NCBI GenBank assembly: GCA_037577475.1
Contig: CM075192.1
Span: 29,844,522-29,908,521, forward strand
Source: Chaunax sp. Z400
Lineage: Eukaryota > Chordata > Actinopteri > Lophiiformes > Chaunacidae
DNA: 64,000 bases
Reading direction: 5' to 3'
The notes below the pieces were generated by a model. The model was given only the letters and a program-made list of their open reading frames with translations, was not told where the DNA came from and made no database searches. Position 1 is the stretch's first letter. Each line of letters opens with the position of its first letter. Position numbers and translations under genes: made by a program. Of this stretch, positions 1 through 45,220 are shown piece by piece.

Positions 1-2715
1 GTCCAAATGAGTAAAAACTCTTTGAACCCTCACATGAGGGCGTCGTCTGACAAACGAGTCAGATATTTTGATATTTTTTTGATATTTTCGAATTCTAAAA
101 AAATTGTTTTCTCGGCATTTTAGAAAATAAAAATGTGAAATGAAAAGTTTTTCTTTATGAAACCATCATTATTTTCTACTGAAGTGGAGCCTTTTGCTGT
201 TTAGACTTTCTGTTCCGTTGTATTTTGTATTTTCATGTATTGATGTTAACACTATTTAACACTGGTAACACTTTTCAGACTTTTAGGACAAATGTATTTA
301 TGTATAATAATAATAATAATAATAATAATGTAACCTATGGGGAGAAACCGGTTTGCTACTATGACTGTTCCTTGTATGAATGAATGAAACGGCTTAAGTA
401 AAACAGAGGTTGGCCTCTATGTAAGCCCTGAGGAGTTAAAATCTACAGGGTTCATCCTCTGGGGAGAGGAAATGAGACCAGGACAATGTGACCAGATATT
501 TCACCTATAAGGAGAAGATAGAAGCTCCTGTGGATATTTCTGCTAATGTCAGTGATGTGTTTGAGGTCAGAGGTAAAATGTCCCAAACACTTTATGGCAG
601 CTGTATTAAATACAGAGGTTTATGTTGTGCGACTGATGACTCGATGGTAAAACACACAGGCTGCCACAAACGTCCCTTTATTTATTAAAGATGCTGTGGC
701 CGCAGGTTTCCCCTCGGCCCCGTCAAACTAAAAGCCAATTAAAATACTGTTATACATAAATCAGATGTTTTGGATGTTGATCTTTATCCTGTGATGCTGC
801 AGACGAAAACAACAGATACATCTTCCCTCCATTATCACACACAGCACTGATAACACAACTGTACACAACGGTTCAGATGGAGGGATGCTTCAGTCTGAAT
901 ATTTAACATCTGTTCTGTAAAATAAATGTACAGTAATTACACACAGTTTTAATCTCTTCAGTCTCCTGAATCACCAGTTTCTAAAGAACCTTTGACTCCA
1001 GTTTATTTCTGAATGCAACGTGAAAACAGAGACTTTTTGGAAAAATCTTCTGTTGTGTGTTCAAGGACACCCACACATCAGAGACTTTTTGATTTAAAAT
1101 GTCAATGTCTGCACTTGTTAAAGAGCCAGTTTAGTTTAACTGTAATTTATTTTTCATTGTAAGAATTAAAACTCATGGTTGCAGGTTTTCACTGATGTGT
1201 GGGCGTATTTTTTAAATCTGACTTAATATTTCTGATACCTGAGTTTCAGCTGCCGTACAAATACGTTCATTCATTAATTGTTTGAAAACGTCGTCAACAG
1301 ACTTTGATCTCAGGCCAAAGAAGAGTTTGTTAAAGTTTGAGTCTGATCCGTATTTCTTCAACATCGTGAGATTGTGTTTTTTTTTGTTGTTTTTTAAAAC
1401 ATTTTTTACATCGTGAAAAATAATAACAGGCCAATCAAAATAAAAATACCCAGGATGCTCCACCACTACAAGCCACTGGATCAAGATCCAGATCATCGGA
1501 CCTCCATGATGTGCTGTTTATTTAATACTGAGATAAAACCTATTCAATAGTATTTAGTTCTCAAAAACAACTTGATCAATACTTGAATTAATAGCAATGT
1601 ACAGATAAAAACTTACAGATTATGCATTTATAACATTATAGGGAGAAAATGTGGAAATTTGCTGATGCTGGATGATAAACATGCATCTGATCTCACATGC
1701 ATGATCTCGTTGTCTAGCTGCCTGTAGCCGTCTCATTGGTCGGCTATGTTGCTAATTAGCCTAGCTATTGCAAAATGTCATGGCAGCTAAGTTTCCTTTG
1801 AAAGCCCATCAATGTGTGATGCTAAAAAACGAGGGGAAAAAAGACAGATGCTAATTAATATGCACAGTCACCACCAACTGGACGGGGGGGTCAGCGACAG
1901 GAAGTCCCGCCCTTTAAGTTGTTATGTCATCGTTAAAAAACATTCAATCAATGGCGGAAATATTTACACAACCCCTGGTCTGAGGTCAGCTTTCTGTACT
2001 TTTCTTTTGATATCGATGATAAAAGTCAGTCCTTGTCTTTTCATAGAATAAAGTGAAACCAGCAGCTGATTGGACGGATCTAAATACTGATGATGTCACA
2101 GCCATCCATAATTCATGACATTATAAATGATTTAAAGTAGTGATGTATTTCATGCAAACAAGGCCACTAGTTCCTCTCAGCTGATTGGTGACTCTCTCTG
2201 ACAGTTTCAGATCCTCTCGCGGTGGGGGGGGACGTCCTGAAGATGACTCCTCCTCCTCCTCCTCTGCAGCTTCCTCTGACGGTTAAACCTCCATCAGCCA
2301 GAGGACTGGTCCGCTAAGTTAACTGTGTTGTTAATAAAGACCGCCTGATACGACTAACTAATCTCAACACAGAGTTACTCCTGCTCGCTCCCTAATGGAA
2401 ACACATAGAACAAAGTGACATTAGAGGCATGCTACCAGTCGTCATGACGATGCCGCCGTCGCCGGGTCAAGTCTCCGGCCGGCCGGCGAAGGAGTGGAGA
2501 GCTGCTCCGTCTGAAAACACACTGACATCTAGGCTAGCTTTGTACACCCCGGCAGGAGCAGAGAGAGGACGAACATGAACGAGAACACAAACACGGCCTC
2601 GCCGAGTTTAACGGGGTCCAGATTTGACCCAAGGGTGACCTCCGTCAGCTCCACACTACAAACTGCAGCCGAACAACAACAGCAGCAGCGGGGGCGGCGG
2701 TGACGCCCGCCACCT
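1..2715. other. 3' flank / probable 3' UTR of arrb1
   Basis: No convincing coding exon is visible here; the open frames are short and have no splice context or recognisable protein. The stretch lies directly downstream of the arrb1 stop codon (minus strand), so an unknown part of it should be arrb1 3' UTR. Possible minus-strand AATAAA signals (TTTATT on plus) lie near 1517-1522, 1146-1151 and 675-680, and I cannot choose between them. A short TAA microsatellite sits at about 306-329. The segment at about 2220-2700 is GC-rich with CpGs and GGC/CAG runs next to the last exon. Confidence 0.5.
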
Positions 2716-25406
<22,691 letters not shown>

Positions 25407-25500
25407 CCTGACGCCGACGAGCTGACAGCTGCTGGACAGAGAGGTGATGATGATGGAGGAGGATGGAGGGATGCCGTCACCGTGGAAACTGAGGGAAGGA

Positions 25501-25525
25501 TCTCTCTCTCTCTCTCTCTCGCTCT
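25501..25525. repeat. TC repeat just upstream of arrb1 exon 1
   Basis: Short CT/TC run about 95-120 bp upstream (minus strand) of the arrb1 start codon, in the probable 5' UTR or core promoter. CT-rich tracts also follow at about 25650-25685. Confidence 0.7.
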
Positions 25526-27010
25526 CTCCCTCAGGAAGTTGTCGTCATGCCGTCAGATTCTCAGCGGGAGGAAAAACCTCCATCTGAGCTGCAACTGAAC
25601 AAGCGACTGAATCCACCACCCTGCTCCTCCTCCTCCTCTTTAACTCACCCTCCCTCCCTCCCTCTCCTCTCCCTCCCTCTCTCTCCTGTCAGACTCATTA
25701 TCAGTAAAATGTGTTAAAACAAAAACACCCAGAGGACATCATTTATTTTAGTCTGACAATAACGCCATTCTAACAGCTGGACTCTGACCTCCATCATCCA
25801 CCCGACTGCCCTTCACGAAATAAAAACATTCACATTATAAATTCTTGTATGAATAATAACTTCATCTTCATCTGAGGAAAACAGAGCTTCAGTACGGAGT
25901 CTGAAATGTGCCAATATTTTTAGAAGTATAATTATGGATTTTTAAAATTTATTTATATTGCAAAAACATATCAATGCAAAGTAATACATTTAAAAGACGC
26001 TCCCAAATTGTTAAAGGTCACAAAACATGGAAAATGAAATTGAATACTAGAATTAAAAAAACAAAAACAACAATGCACATTACATCACATTAATATACAA
26101 AAAAAATAAAAGAATAGTCTATTAATGATAAACATTTAGCCTGAGGGCCTTTTCTACATTTTTACATTATATTAATCTTTTTAAGGAACTTCCATACAAC
26201 AAAACACCCAAATGTTTAATATTAAAGCTCTCAAATAATGATTTTTTAAAATCCCTACATTAATACCGCTTTCAAGCCTGAACACAGTTGCATGACATTA
26301 TCGCAGCACCCTGCAGGTGATGTCAGAGCAAAACGGCGGCAATGTGAATATGATCTATAAAGATGAATATATTATTGTTTATGTTGCAGCACTGATTCAA
26401 CAGTAGCTTCATCCTAAACAGCCTCCTGTCCTTTCATAAGGTAACACTACGAAACGGTAACGTTAGCTAGGAAGTGGTTGAATGCTAACGTTAGCTGTTG
26501 TCAAACGGTAGCTAATGTTATAAAAACAATGTTTTACTTTGAAGTATGACCCGATGCATCTCCTGAGTTTCACTATCAATTGTCTTTTTGGTTGCTGATC
26601 AATCGAATACAGACGTTATATCGCGATTTGAGCGTCACACCCCGACTGTGACATCACAGGAAAATGGCCGCCATTTAAATATGGTTTATTGCCTGGCTGC
26701 CAATGAATAAATGTTTCTCATTAACAAAGTTCAAGTAGTGGGAACACTTGTCCCGATGGTGGCGTCGCTATTCATACGGTCATATTAATATTTTTACAGT
26801 TCGGTTCAGATCAAATGGGCAGGGCCGTCATTGCTGTGGCTCAATGATCGCTCTGGTTGGAGGCAGCAGCTGCTTCCTGTTTCCTCATTAATGACCTCAG
26901 TGTGAAACAGCCTGCAGTGTCATCGTATTTTTAAAACCTGACTCAGACACGTCAACAGAAAAATAAAGAATAAACATCTGAGACGAGACGACAGGATGAA
27001 GGTCAGAAAG

Positions 27011-27083
27011 TTTATTAGGACTAAAGTGTTGATCGGTTACAGCAGCAGAGTGTAAACATATTAAAACCCTTCGTCTTCCAGCG
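27011..27083 (-). other. isolated 3'-terminal-exon-like signal
   Basis: On the minus strand a very good acceptor (TTTCATCTTCCCCTTTCAG) is followed at 27083 by 23 nt that, in one phase, read LEDEGF and stop (TAA at 27063-27061). A canonical AATAAA follows at 27016-27011. The layout is that of a short last exon of a compact gene. No matching upstream exon was found between 27.1 and 28.9 kb. Joined to the phase-2 end of atg16l2 exon 17 it gives a different frame, not LEDEGF. It may be real, a pseudogene remnant, or chance. Confidence 0.3.
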
Positions 27084-28029
27084 CTGAAAGGGGAAGATGA
27101 AATTAAAGGAACATGAGCTGAGAGTGAGGAAGCTGTGATGCTCTGGGGCGTTTTCTGATTGGTTTAGTCTCACAGTGAATTATTGTTATGGTGTTACGTA
27201 CAATATAAACATTAACAACATGTTGAAGCCTGAGACCAGCCTCCATTTAGTTTATTCATCTAACTGTTAGACCTCCACTCAGTAAAAGGAAACTGACATA
27301 TAACAGCTGTGTCTGCTGTGATGGTAACATGTGTGTTGAGCTTTGTTATCTGTAAAATAACATGACAACAGCAAACATGTACAGTTAACTGTACTCTACT
27401 GCGTTTCTTTACTGTACTCTACTGCTAACTTCACTCTTCAAGCCTTTTAAATGTAAACAGCGTTGAACCATTATTTATTCTTGTGAACGATAAACATCTG
27501 TTTATCAAGTCATCATTTTTCATTTTCCTAGAACACATGAATAAACTACTTTGTTTTGAGGAAGTCTAACTCCTCACAGCTGACTGTCGTTCAGGAGGAG
27601 TGAAGACATTTTCTATAAGTCATCAGTATGTGATCAGTATTTATCCTCCGTTCCTTTGGGGAGTCTGGTAGTGGATTCTGTTTTGGACATATAGTATGGA
27701 GAGATGACAAACCTTCAGCGTCAAAGCAAAATCATCTTTCCATGGAAAACTCAAAATATAAAATGTGTATCAAATTGAAAGTATCAAAGAGCACAACTAT
27801 GTAATTATATATAAAAGAAGAAGAGGCTTTGTCATATACAGTATAATGTGACTTAAGTCAAAAACCTTTTCTCTACATTTAAGCCGTTCCTGAGGAACAG
27901 CCATCGTAGGAATACTGACTGGAAAATCAACCTAAATTTGTTGGGGAAACTGTGGCACAGACAAGAACAGGAAGAAATGCAAAGTCAACAAACAAATGTC
28001 CTGCACAAGCCAGGAACTGAACCCAAACC

Positions 28030-28620
28030 CTGAAAAGAAGGCTTGGACCGGTTGTCGAACCTCAGTTTCAGGAGGAGCAATGTGGATTCAGCCCTGGTCT
28101 TGGAACAGTGGACCAGCTTTTACCCTCGGAGGCTTGCTAAGGGGTCAATGAGTTTTCTCATCTAGTCTACATGTGTTTCATGGACTTGGAGAAGGCCCAT
28201 GAGGTGTCCCTCTTAGAGTCCTGTACTGCTGGAGTATGAGCCATCCGGTCCCACTATAACCGACGTGAGAGTTGGTTCCGCAGTCAAGCAGGTTTAAAGA
28301 GGGTATTGGACTCGGCCAAGGTTGCCCTCGTCTCCGATCTCAAGGTGCAGTCGAGGTGAGGAGTGTCTGGATTGGGAACCTCAAATCTGCATCTCTATTC
28401 TTTGCAGATGACGTAGTTCTGTTGTCTTCAGTGTGAAGCAACTGGTAGGAGTGTCTCCAGATCTGGAAATCGGAGGATTGCTCCCTTTGGATTGGGGGTG
28501 AGTTGATGTCTCAAGTGAAGGGGTTTAAGTATCTTGGAGTAACAATTTCATGAGTGATGGGAAAATGGAGTGTGAGATGGACAGGTGGTTTGGTGCAGCA
28601 TCAGTGGTGTCTCAAGATAA
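28030..28620 (+). pseudogene. relic of a LINE (non-LTR retrotransposon) reverse transcriptase
   Basis: Conceptual fragments in different frames match the reverse transcriptase of teleost non-LTR elements in the right order: CGFSPGLGTVDQL near 28080, YMCFMDLEKA near 28170, ASLFFADDVVLLSS near 28400 (the FADD catalytic motif) and VKGFKYLGV near 28520. Frameshifts, stops and internal deletions separate them, so it is dead. The element is 5'-truncated and lies just beyond the atg16l2 polyadenylation signal. Confidence 0.85.
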
Positions 28621-28813
28621 AATTCATATTGAAAGAATTTCTACAAAATACTGTAGATCCATAAGTTTTGTTTCCCTTCTTTAAGCCCATATAGTTTTTT
28701 TTATATACAATTAAATGAATGTTTGTAGACGTTCATTGTGTTTCTATTATTTCTGTCACTATTTATGCTCCTCAGTTATGTTATAAAATGAAAAAGAGCT
28801 CAGAGCAGAAAGT

Positions 28814-28819
28814 TTTATT
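28814..28819 (-). terminator. atg16l2 polyadenylation signal AATAAA
   Basis: Minus-strand AATAAA 124 nt downstream of the atg16l2 stop codon, giving a short 3' UTR. It is the first canonical signal after the stop. Confidence 0.65.
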
Positions 28820-28942
28820 TCCCTTTTGTCCAAGCAACAAATAGCTTAAAATAACAGATAAATGTTCCTTTAGTTTTTTAAGAAGAGGCATCGTGTGTGT
28901 GCGGTTGCCATGCCAACGTTTCCTCTTCATGGATTGGTCGTT

Positions 28943-40676
<11,734 letters not shown>

Positions 40677-43089
40677 GATGCCAGAAGCTCGGGCTGCTTC
40701 ATGGCATTTCCGCGCTGACAGACTCTCACAGACCGGCCAGATGTTACACACAGCTCCGTGGTGAAGCTCCGGCTGTTCTACCCGCCGCCATGTTGTTTTT
40801 GTTTCGCTGACGGTTTTTTGTTTTATTGTTTCCAACTTTTTTGCCTTAAGTTTCGTCACTCTCACAGTGGGCGGGGCTGATGTTGGTGGCTCGTGCTGCC
40901 AGCTGCCGGGTCTCTCAGCCAATCACAAACTGCTCTCCGGTCCCTTTGTTAAGATTAAGGGGGAAAAAAAACAACAACACACAAACACGCGCGCAAGAAT
41001 AAAATAAAATAAAATAAAAAGACGTACCTTTAATGATCGTGCAATTTAATTAAAAATAAAATGAAAATAAAAATAAATTGTGGTAAGAAAATAAATAAGG
41101 TAACATAGCTTATACATTGCTGTCTAGGTAGATTGTAATTCACTATGATAATATCAACATATGTTAAGGTACTATGGCAACTTAAGCTGTAATTTTAAAG
41201 TTTTACAAATATAAATAATACCTCCATGTATCAAACATTCATAAGTGAGAATGTCCTAATTAGCCTTCATCTGGATCTAAACTTAACGGGTTCTAGTCTG
41301 AGCCCACGTCCCACCTCTCCAAAAAGTTTAGCAGAAATCGGTTCAGTAGTTTTTGTGCAATTAGAGAAAATGTCAAAAACCAGCCTATCTAGCAAAAAAC
41401 AAACAAACTAATATCCACTCCTTTATTCGGATCCACACCAAAATGTAATGAGTTCTTTTCTTGTTAAGTTTCAGTGGAATCTGTGCAATAGCTTTTGTGT
41501 AATCCTGCTGACAAACAAACCAACCAACCAACAAAGGACATGGATGTAAACATAACCTCCTCCCAGATCCAGATAGAGGGCTTATTACTTTCAGTTAGAT
41601 TTGAGGATAGGAGACACTGAACTACAGATATGAGTAGGATTATCTAGCCTTGGTGGAGGTAGAAGTACAAGTACAGAGACTGTAATGTGAAAAACATGAA
41701 AAATTAAGTAATCGACTAATTAAATCATAAAGAGGGAGCAAAAACATATGAGATTAAAAAACATTCATGAAATAGTCAGGATCCTCCACCAACGGGGCAT
41801 CGTTGAAGAAAGACTGTTAGAAAGAAGATATTTAAGTTGTTAAAAGTTGAAAATGATTTTAAAAGATGCTTAAAATTCCGTTAAACGGTTGTTAAACGGA
41901 ACATCTGCAGTCCATGAGATGTTTACATAAAGCTTTATGATAAAAAAAAACCCTCATCTGAGACAAACCCTCCTCACAGAATGACACTAAATTCAGCTGT
42001 AACCATTGAAACCCAAATATACAAACAAGAAAAGTTCCTAAATAGCAAAAGTAGCCACTTCAGCTCTTGATTGTTGTGTAAAAACTTTTTGTGAAAAGAT
42101 TTAGGAGTTTTTGAGTTATGCTCCAGAAATGGACCCGTTCCTTCACCCCCCCCCTTCATTCATGGGGGAGACAATAAAAAAAGGTTAAGAAAGAGGTTTG
42201 GAATCACATTAAAATGACATCAATAACAACCAATCAATTGATCATGTTAATGTATGATCACTTTATATTATCAGATTGATCTGTAATGATTCTATAATGT
42301 AGTTGATTTAAAGCCAGTTTAAAGAGTCTGATGTAATCAGTTTAAAACGGAATCATTTTATAAATGGATCATTTTACTTGCAAAATATTGAAATATTCAC
42401 CTAAAAATGAAAGACTGTCCCTCATACAGACGGAAAGTTCAGTGAAGTTTCTTAGTCCTAGAGTCTCCAAAAGTAGAACGGGAGCCAGAGGCTTCAGTTA
42501 TCAGGCTCCTCTCCAGTCTGGGTCCAGGAGGCAGACACCCTCTCTACATTTAAGAGACTTCAAACTTTACTTTTTGATAAAGCTTAGAATTAAGGCTGGC
42601 TTAGGCTAGTCTTTAGCTCTGCTGCTATAGGCTTAGACTGCTGGGGGACTTCCCATGATGCACTGAGCTCCTCGCTCCTCCTCTCCCGCTCCTCCTCTAC
42701 ACATTCATGCCTCATTAATTCATGTTACTAACTTGACTTCCTCCCTAGAGTCTTAGTGCTTTCTCCTGGCCAGACAAAGGGCAGTTCATTGTGCCCATAT
42801 GAAGAATAGTATTTAATATATTACTATTATTATTATACAAACAAAATGTTACACTGGAAGCTTCTCTTGATTTATGTATGACATATATTCACACCCCACT
42901 GGTTCTGACAGGCTGAGCATCTTTGACCAACCTGAGCGTTACACCTAAATCAGACTGCAAGCGACATCTTGTGACATGTATTGTTATTAATACTAAACGT
43001 ATTGCTGATGTGAGGAAAAGTGATTGTAAAAAGAAAAGTAGAATCAGTCATTTAAATTATTAGAACACAACTGGAGGCACTTCTGCTGT
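40677..43089. other. intergenic, atg16l2 promoter side to wdr74 3' end
   Basis: The first 250 bp upstream of the atg16l2 start are CpG-containing and should hold its promoter and 5' UTR. The atg16l2 frame stays open back to 40922 without a homologous extension. The dispersed repeat at 41265-41650 is listed separately. The remainder is AT-rich with no recognised exon. Confidence 0.5.
41265..41650. repeat. second copy of the CCTCCTTGGTGGAGGT-family dispersed repeat
   Basis: Contains AGTAGTTTTTGTGCAATTAG, AATCCTGCTGACAAACAAAC, ATAACCTCCTCCC and CTTGGTGGAGGTAGAAG, shared with 22130-22560. Located in the spacer between atg16l2 and wdr74. Confidence 0.65.
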
Positions 43090-43095
43090 TTTAAT
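43090..43095 (-). terminator. possible wdr74 polyadenylation signal ATTAAA
   Basis: Minus-strand ATTAAA 118 nt after the wdr74 stop codon. No AATAAA is closer, so this variant is the best candidate. Confidence 0.4.
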
Positions 43096-43212
43096 AAACT
43101 CTCAGACAAAATAGTAGAAAATACATTTGTGGAGACAGTTAAGTCTCAGATCTTGTGTTTCAGTCTAACGGTGTTTAAATGTCCCACACTCTGATCAAAC
43201 CTCAAACGCCCC

Positions 43213-44702
43213 TCAGTCGTCTTTCTTTCTCTTCTTCTGCTGCACCTCTTCTTCCTCTGTTGTTTTTCTCTTTGCCTTCTCCTCCACCTGCTCCATGGTG
43301 TCCCACACCTCGTCTTCACTTCCCCCCTCCTCCTCCTCCTTCACCTCCTCAGACCCTGTCTTCCCCATCGCGCCCCCTCCATCCTCCAGGTCTCTGCTGG
43401 TGAGCAGGAGGCAGTTGAGGCGGGACTTAAGGTAGACTTTGTGCTGCAGTTTGCGGTCCTCCAGACTGTGGATACGGAGGAAGCGGTCCAGGCCGCAGGA
43501 CGCCACCACAGGCTGGTAAGGGTGACACTGCAGCCCCCTCACACCCCCCGCCAGTCCCTTCAGACAGCCGTGGACCACACCTTTCCTCAGGTCCAGTAGG
43601 GCGATCTGGCCATGGGTGTTTCCCACCGCTACCATGTTACCACTGGCGGGCAGAGACAGAGCAGTGAGCGGGTACTCGCCGTACTCCACCTCCAGGACGG
43701 GCCGGCGCTGAGGAGAAGAGGGGTCAAAGACGTGGACCTGATGGAGGAGACAATATTGTTAACGCTGCAGGACACTTTTAATCCAACCTCAAACACAAGC
43801 AGACAAACTCTACGTTCACCTCATCATCAAAAAATGTGATTTGTGTCACATTAAAATTAGTCACTTCAGCCTGGTGATGTGAACGCAGCAGAATTACATA
43901 GACCGAATTATAGAGTCTATTTTAAGGATCATAACTCATTAGATGAAAACATTACATCATGGTGAAATGTTCGTCCACAGTGCAGTAAACTTTAAATCGG
44001 ACAGGTTTTAATGGGAGTTTGGTCTCCGAGAACGGGACATGTCACTTTAAAAGCTGTTTTCCCATTTTTAGCACCATAATTTGAACACACCTGATGGTAA
44101 CCTGTGCACGTGACCACTTTGTCCGAGTCCGGGATGAAGGCCATGTCTCTGACCCAATGGGGACGCCGTAGATCCAACCAGTCGTCCCGCAGGTTCTTTG
44201 CGGTGAACACGGGCTGCTCTGGTTTCTCCAGGTCCCATATCTTCAAGCCGTTCTCCTTACCACCGGTTGCGACATTGTGTCGGTGTATCGGACTCTGCCG
44301 CATCCTGCACACGTTCTTCCCCGTGTTGAACTCCGTCACGGGCTCGCTGCTGTCGTCCCTCCACACCCGCAGCGTCCCGCACTCTACGCAGGTGACCAGC
44401 GCGGAGTCGCTCAACGCTACCAGCCCTGTGAAGCAGCCCTCGGACGTTTCTCCGCAGCGCCGTGTCTCGGTGAAGGCGCCCTTCTCGGTGCTGAAGGTCT
44501 TAACGGTTCCCTCTACGGAGCCGACCAGCAGCTCGCTCTCCGCCTCGTCTCCCCAGCACAGCGCGCGTACCTCCTGGTCGCGGCTCAGGTGGCTCGTGTT
44601 GCAGAAGTTGAAGGCCTGTTTGCGGGACAGACTGACCCCCTTCAGGATGCCGGTCTCCGAGCCCAACCAGACCGAGCACTGCCGGCTACTGTCGCCCATC
44701 AC
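43213..44702 (-). CDS. wdr74: WD repeat-containing protein 74, two coding exons (378 aa)
   Basis: Nucleolar WD40 protein (yeast Nsa1 homologue) that works with the AAA ATPase NVL in 60S pre-ribosome maturation. Exon 1 is 44702-44091 (204 codons, ending TGYHQ) and exon 2 is 43737-43213 (175 codons with stop), joined in phase 0 by a GT-AG intron. The 378 aa compare with 385 in human. Clear family blocks: VWLGSETGILKGV (about 10-23), VCRMRQ, VATGGKENGLKIWDLE, NLRDDWLDLR, VTCTGYHQVHVFDPSSPQRR, YGEYPLTAL, CLKGLAGGVRGLQCHP, ASCGLDRFLRIH and VYLKSRLNCLLL. The C-tail is acidic and then ends in a basic KKRKK nuclear or nucleolar type signal. It is head-to-head with iws1, with start codons 518 bp apart. 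Exon 1 has no interruption where I would expect several introns in mammals. Confidence 0.96.
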
Positions 44703-45220
44703 CTTGGATTATAAAGGACCGAAAATTCTTGACAAAACCGAGTTTGTGCTTGTAGTCTTGCCCCAGACAGCACAACACGCGTCTTCCGCTGTAGACTGTG
44801 TCGCGCATCAGTGACGTCACTAATTTTTAAATGAAATTTAGCGAACACAGAAACTCTTTTATACTTTGACATTATAAGTAACTGTACAGAGAGTATTGAA
44901 GCATAAATAAAATGTATAATATGAAAGACACTTTATACAGAAGTTAAGATAAAAATAAATTAATTGTTCGTGCTCATGATAAAGTTTATTCAAAAAAGAC
45001 TTGTGATGTCATTACCACGCGACCGCAAATGTACGCAAGCGTATATGAGCAGAGCAACACCATTTTGACTCTGTTATTCTAGTTCGTCGCTGAGCTTAGC
45101 TTTCATACCGTGCGGTTATTTTGCTCGGGTTTATTATTTTTCTCGCGTTGATATTTTGGTTAATTAACAGAGAACTGATCCGTGTTCAGATCTAAACGTG
45201 AATCTATCTTCGTCTGAGGA
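44703..45220. promoter_or_regulatory. bidirectional wdr74 / iws1 promoter
   Basis: The 518 bp between two divergent start codons must hold both promoters and 5' UTRs. It contains a full cAMP-response-element palindrome TGACGTCA (44812-44819), an ETS-like CTTCCGC (about 44782-44788), ACGCGT CpG motifs and no TATA box near either start. This is a typical housekeeping layout. Transcription start sites cannot be read from sequence. Confidence 0.7.
44812..44819. promoter_or_regulatory. CRE palindrome TGACGTCA
   Basis: Perfect 8-bp CREB/ATF consensus, 110 bp upstream of the wdr74 start codon and about 400 bp upstream of the iws1 start codon. Confidence 0.65.

Larger units (their letters stand above)
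25407..28000. other. intergenic, arrb1 5' flank to atg16l2 3' flank
   Basis: Apart from the TC run near arrb1 exon 1 and the terminal-exon-like signal near 27011-27083, listed separately, I see no gene. The arrb1 promoter should lie in the first few hundred bases; no TATA box was identified. Confidence 0.5.

Noticed and set aside
1212..1496. 94-codon minus-strand frame downstream of arrb1
   Set aside because: No family, splice or composition support; probably 3' UTR or flank.
44104..44814. 236-codon plus-strand frame opposite wdr74 exon 1
   Set aside because: Shadow of the GC-rich wdr74 coding exon; no homology, and wdr74 itself is certain.
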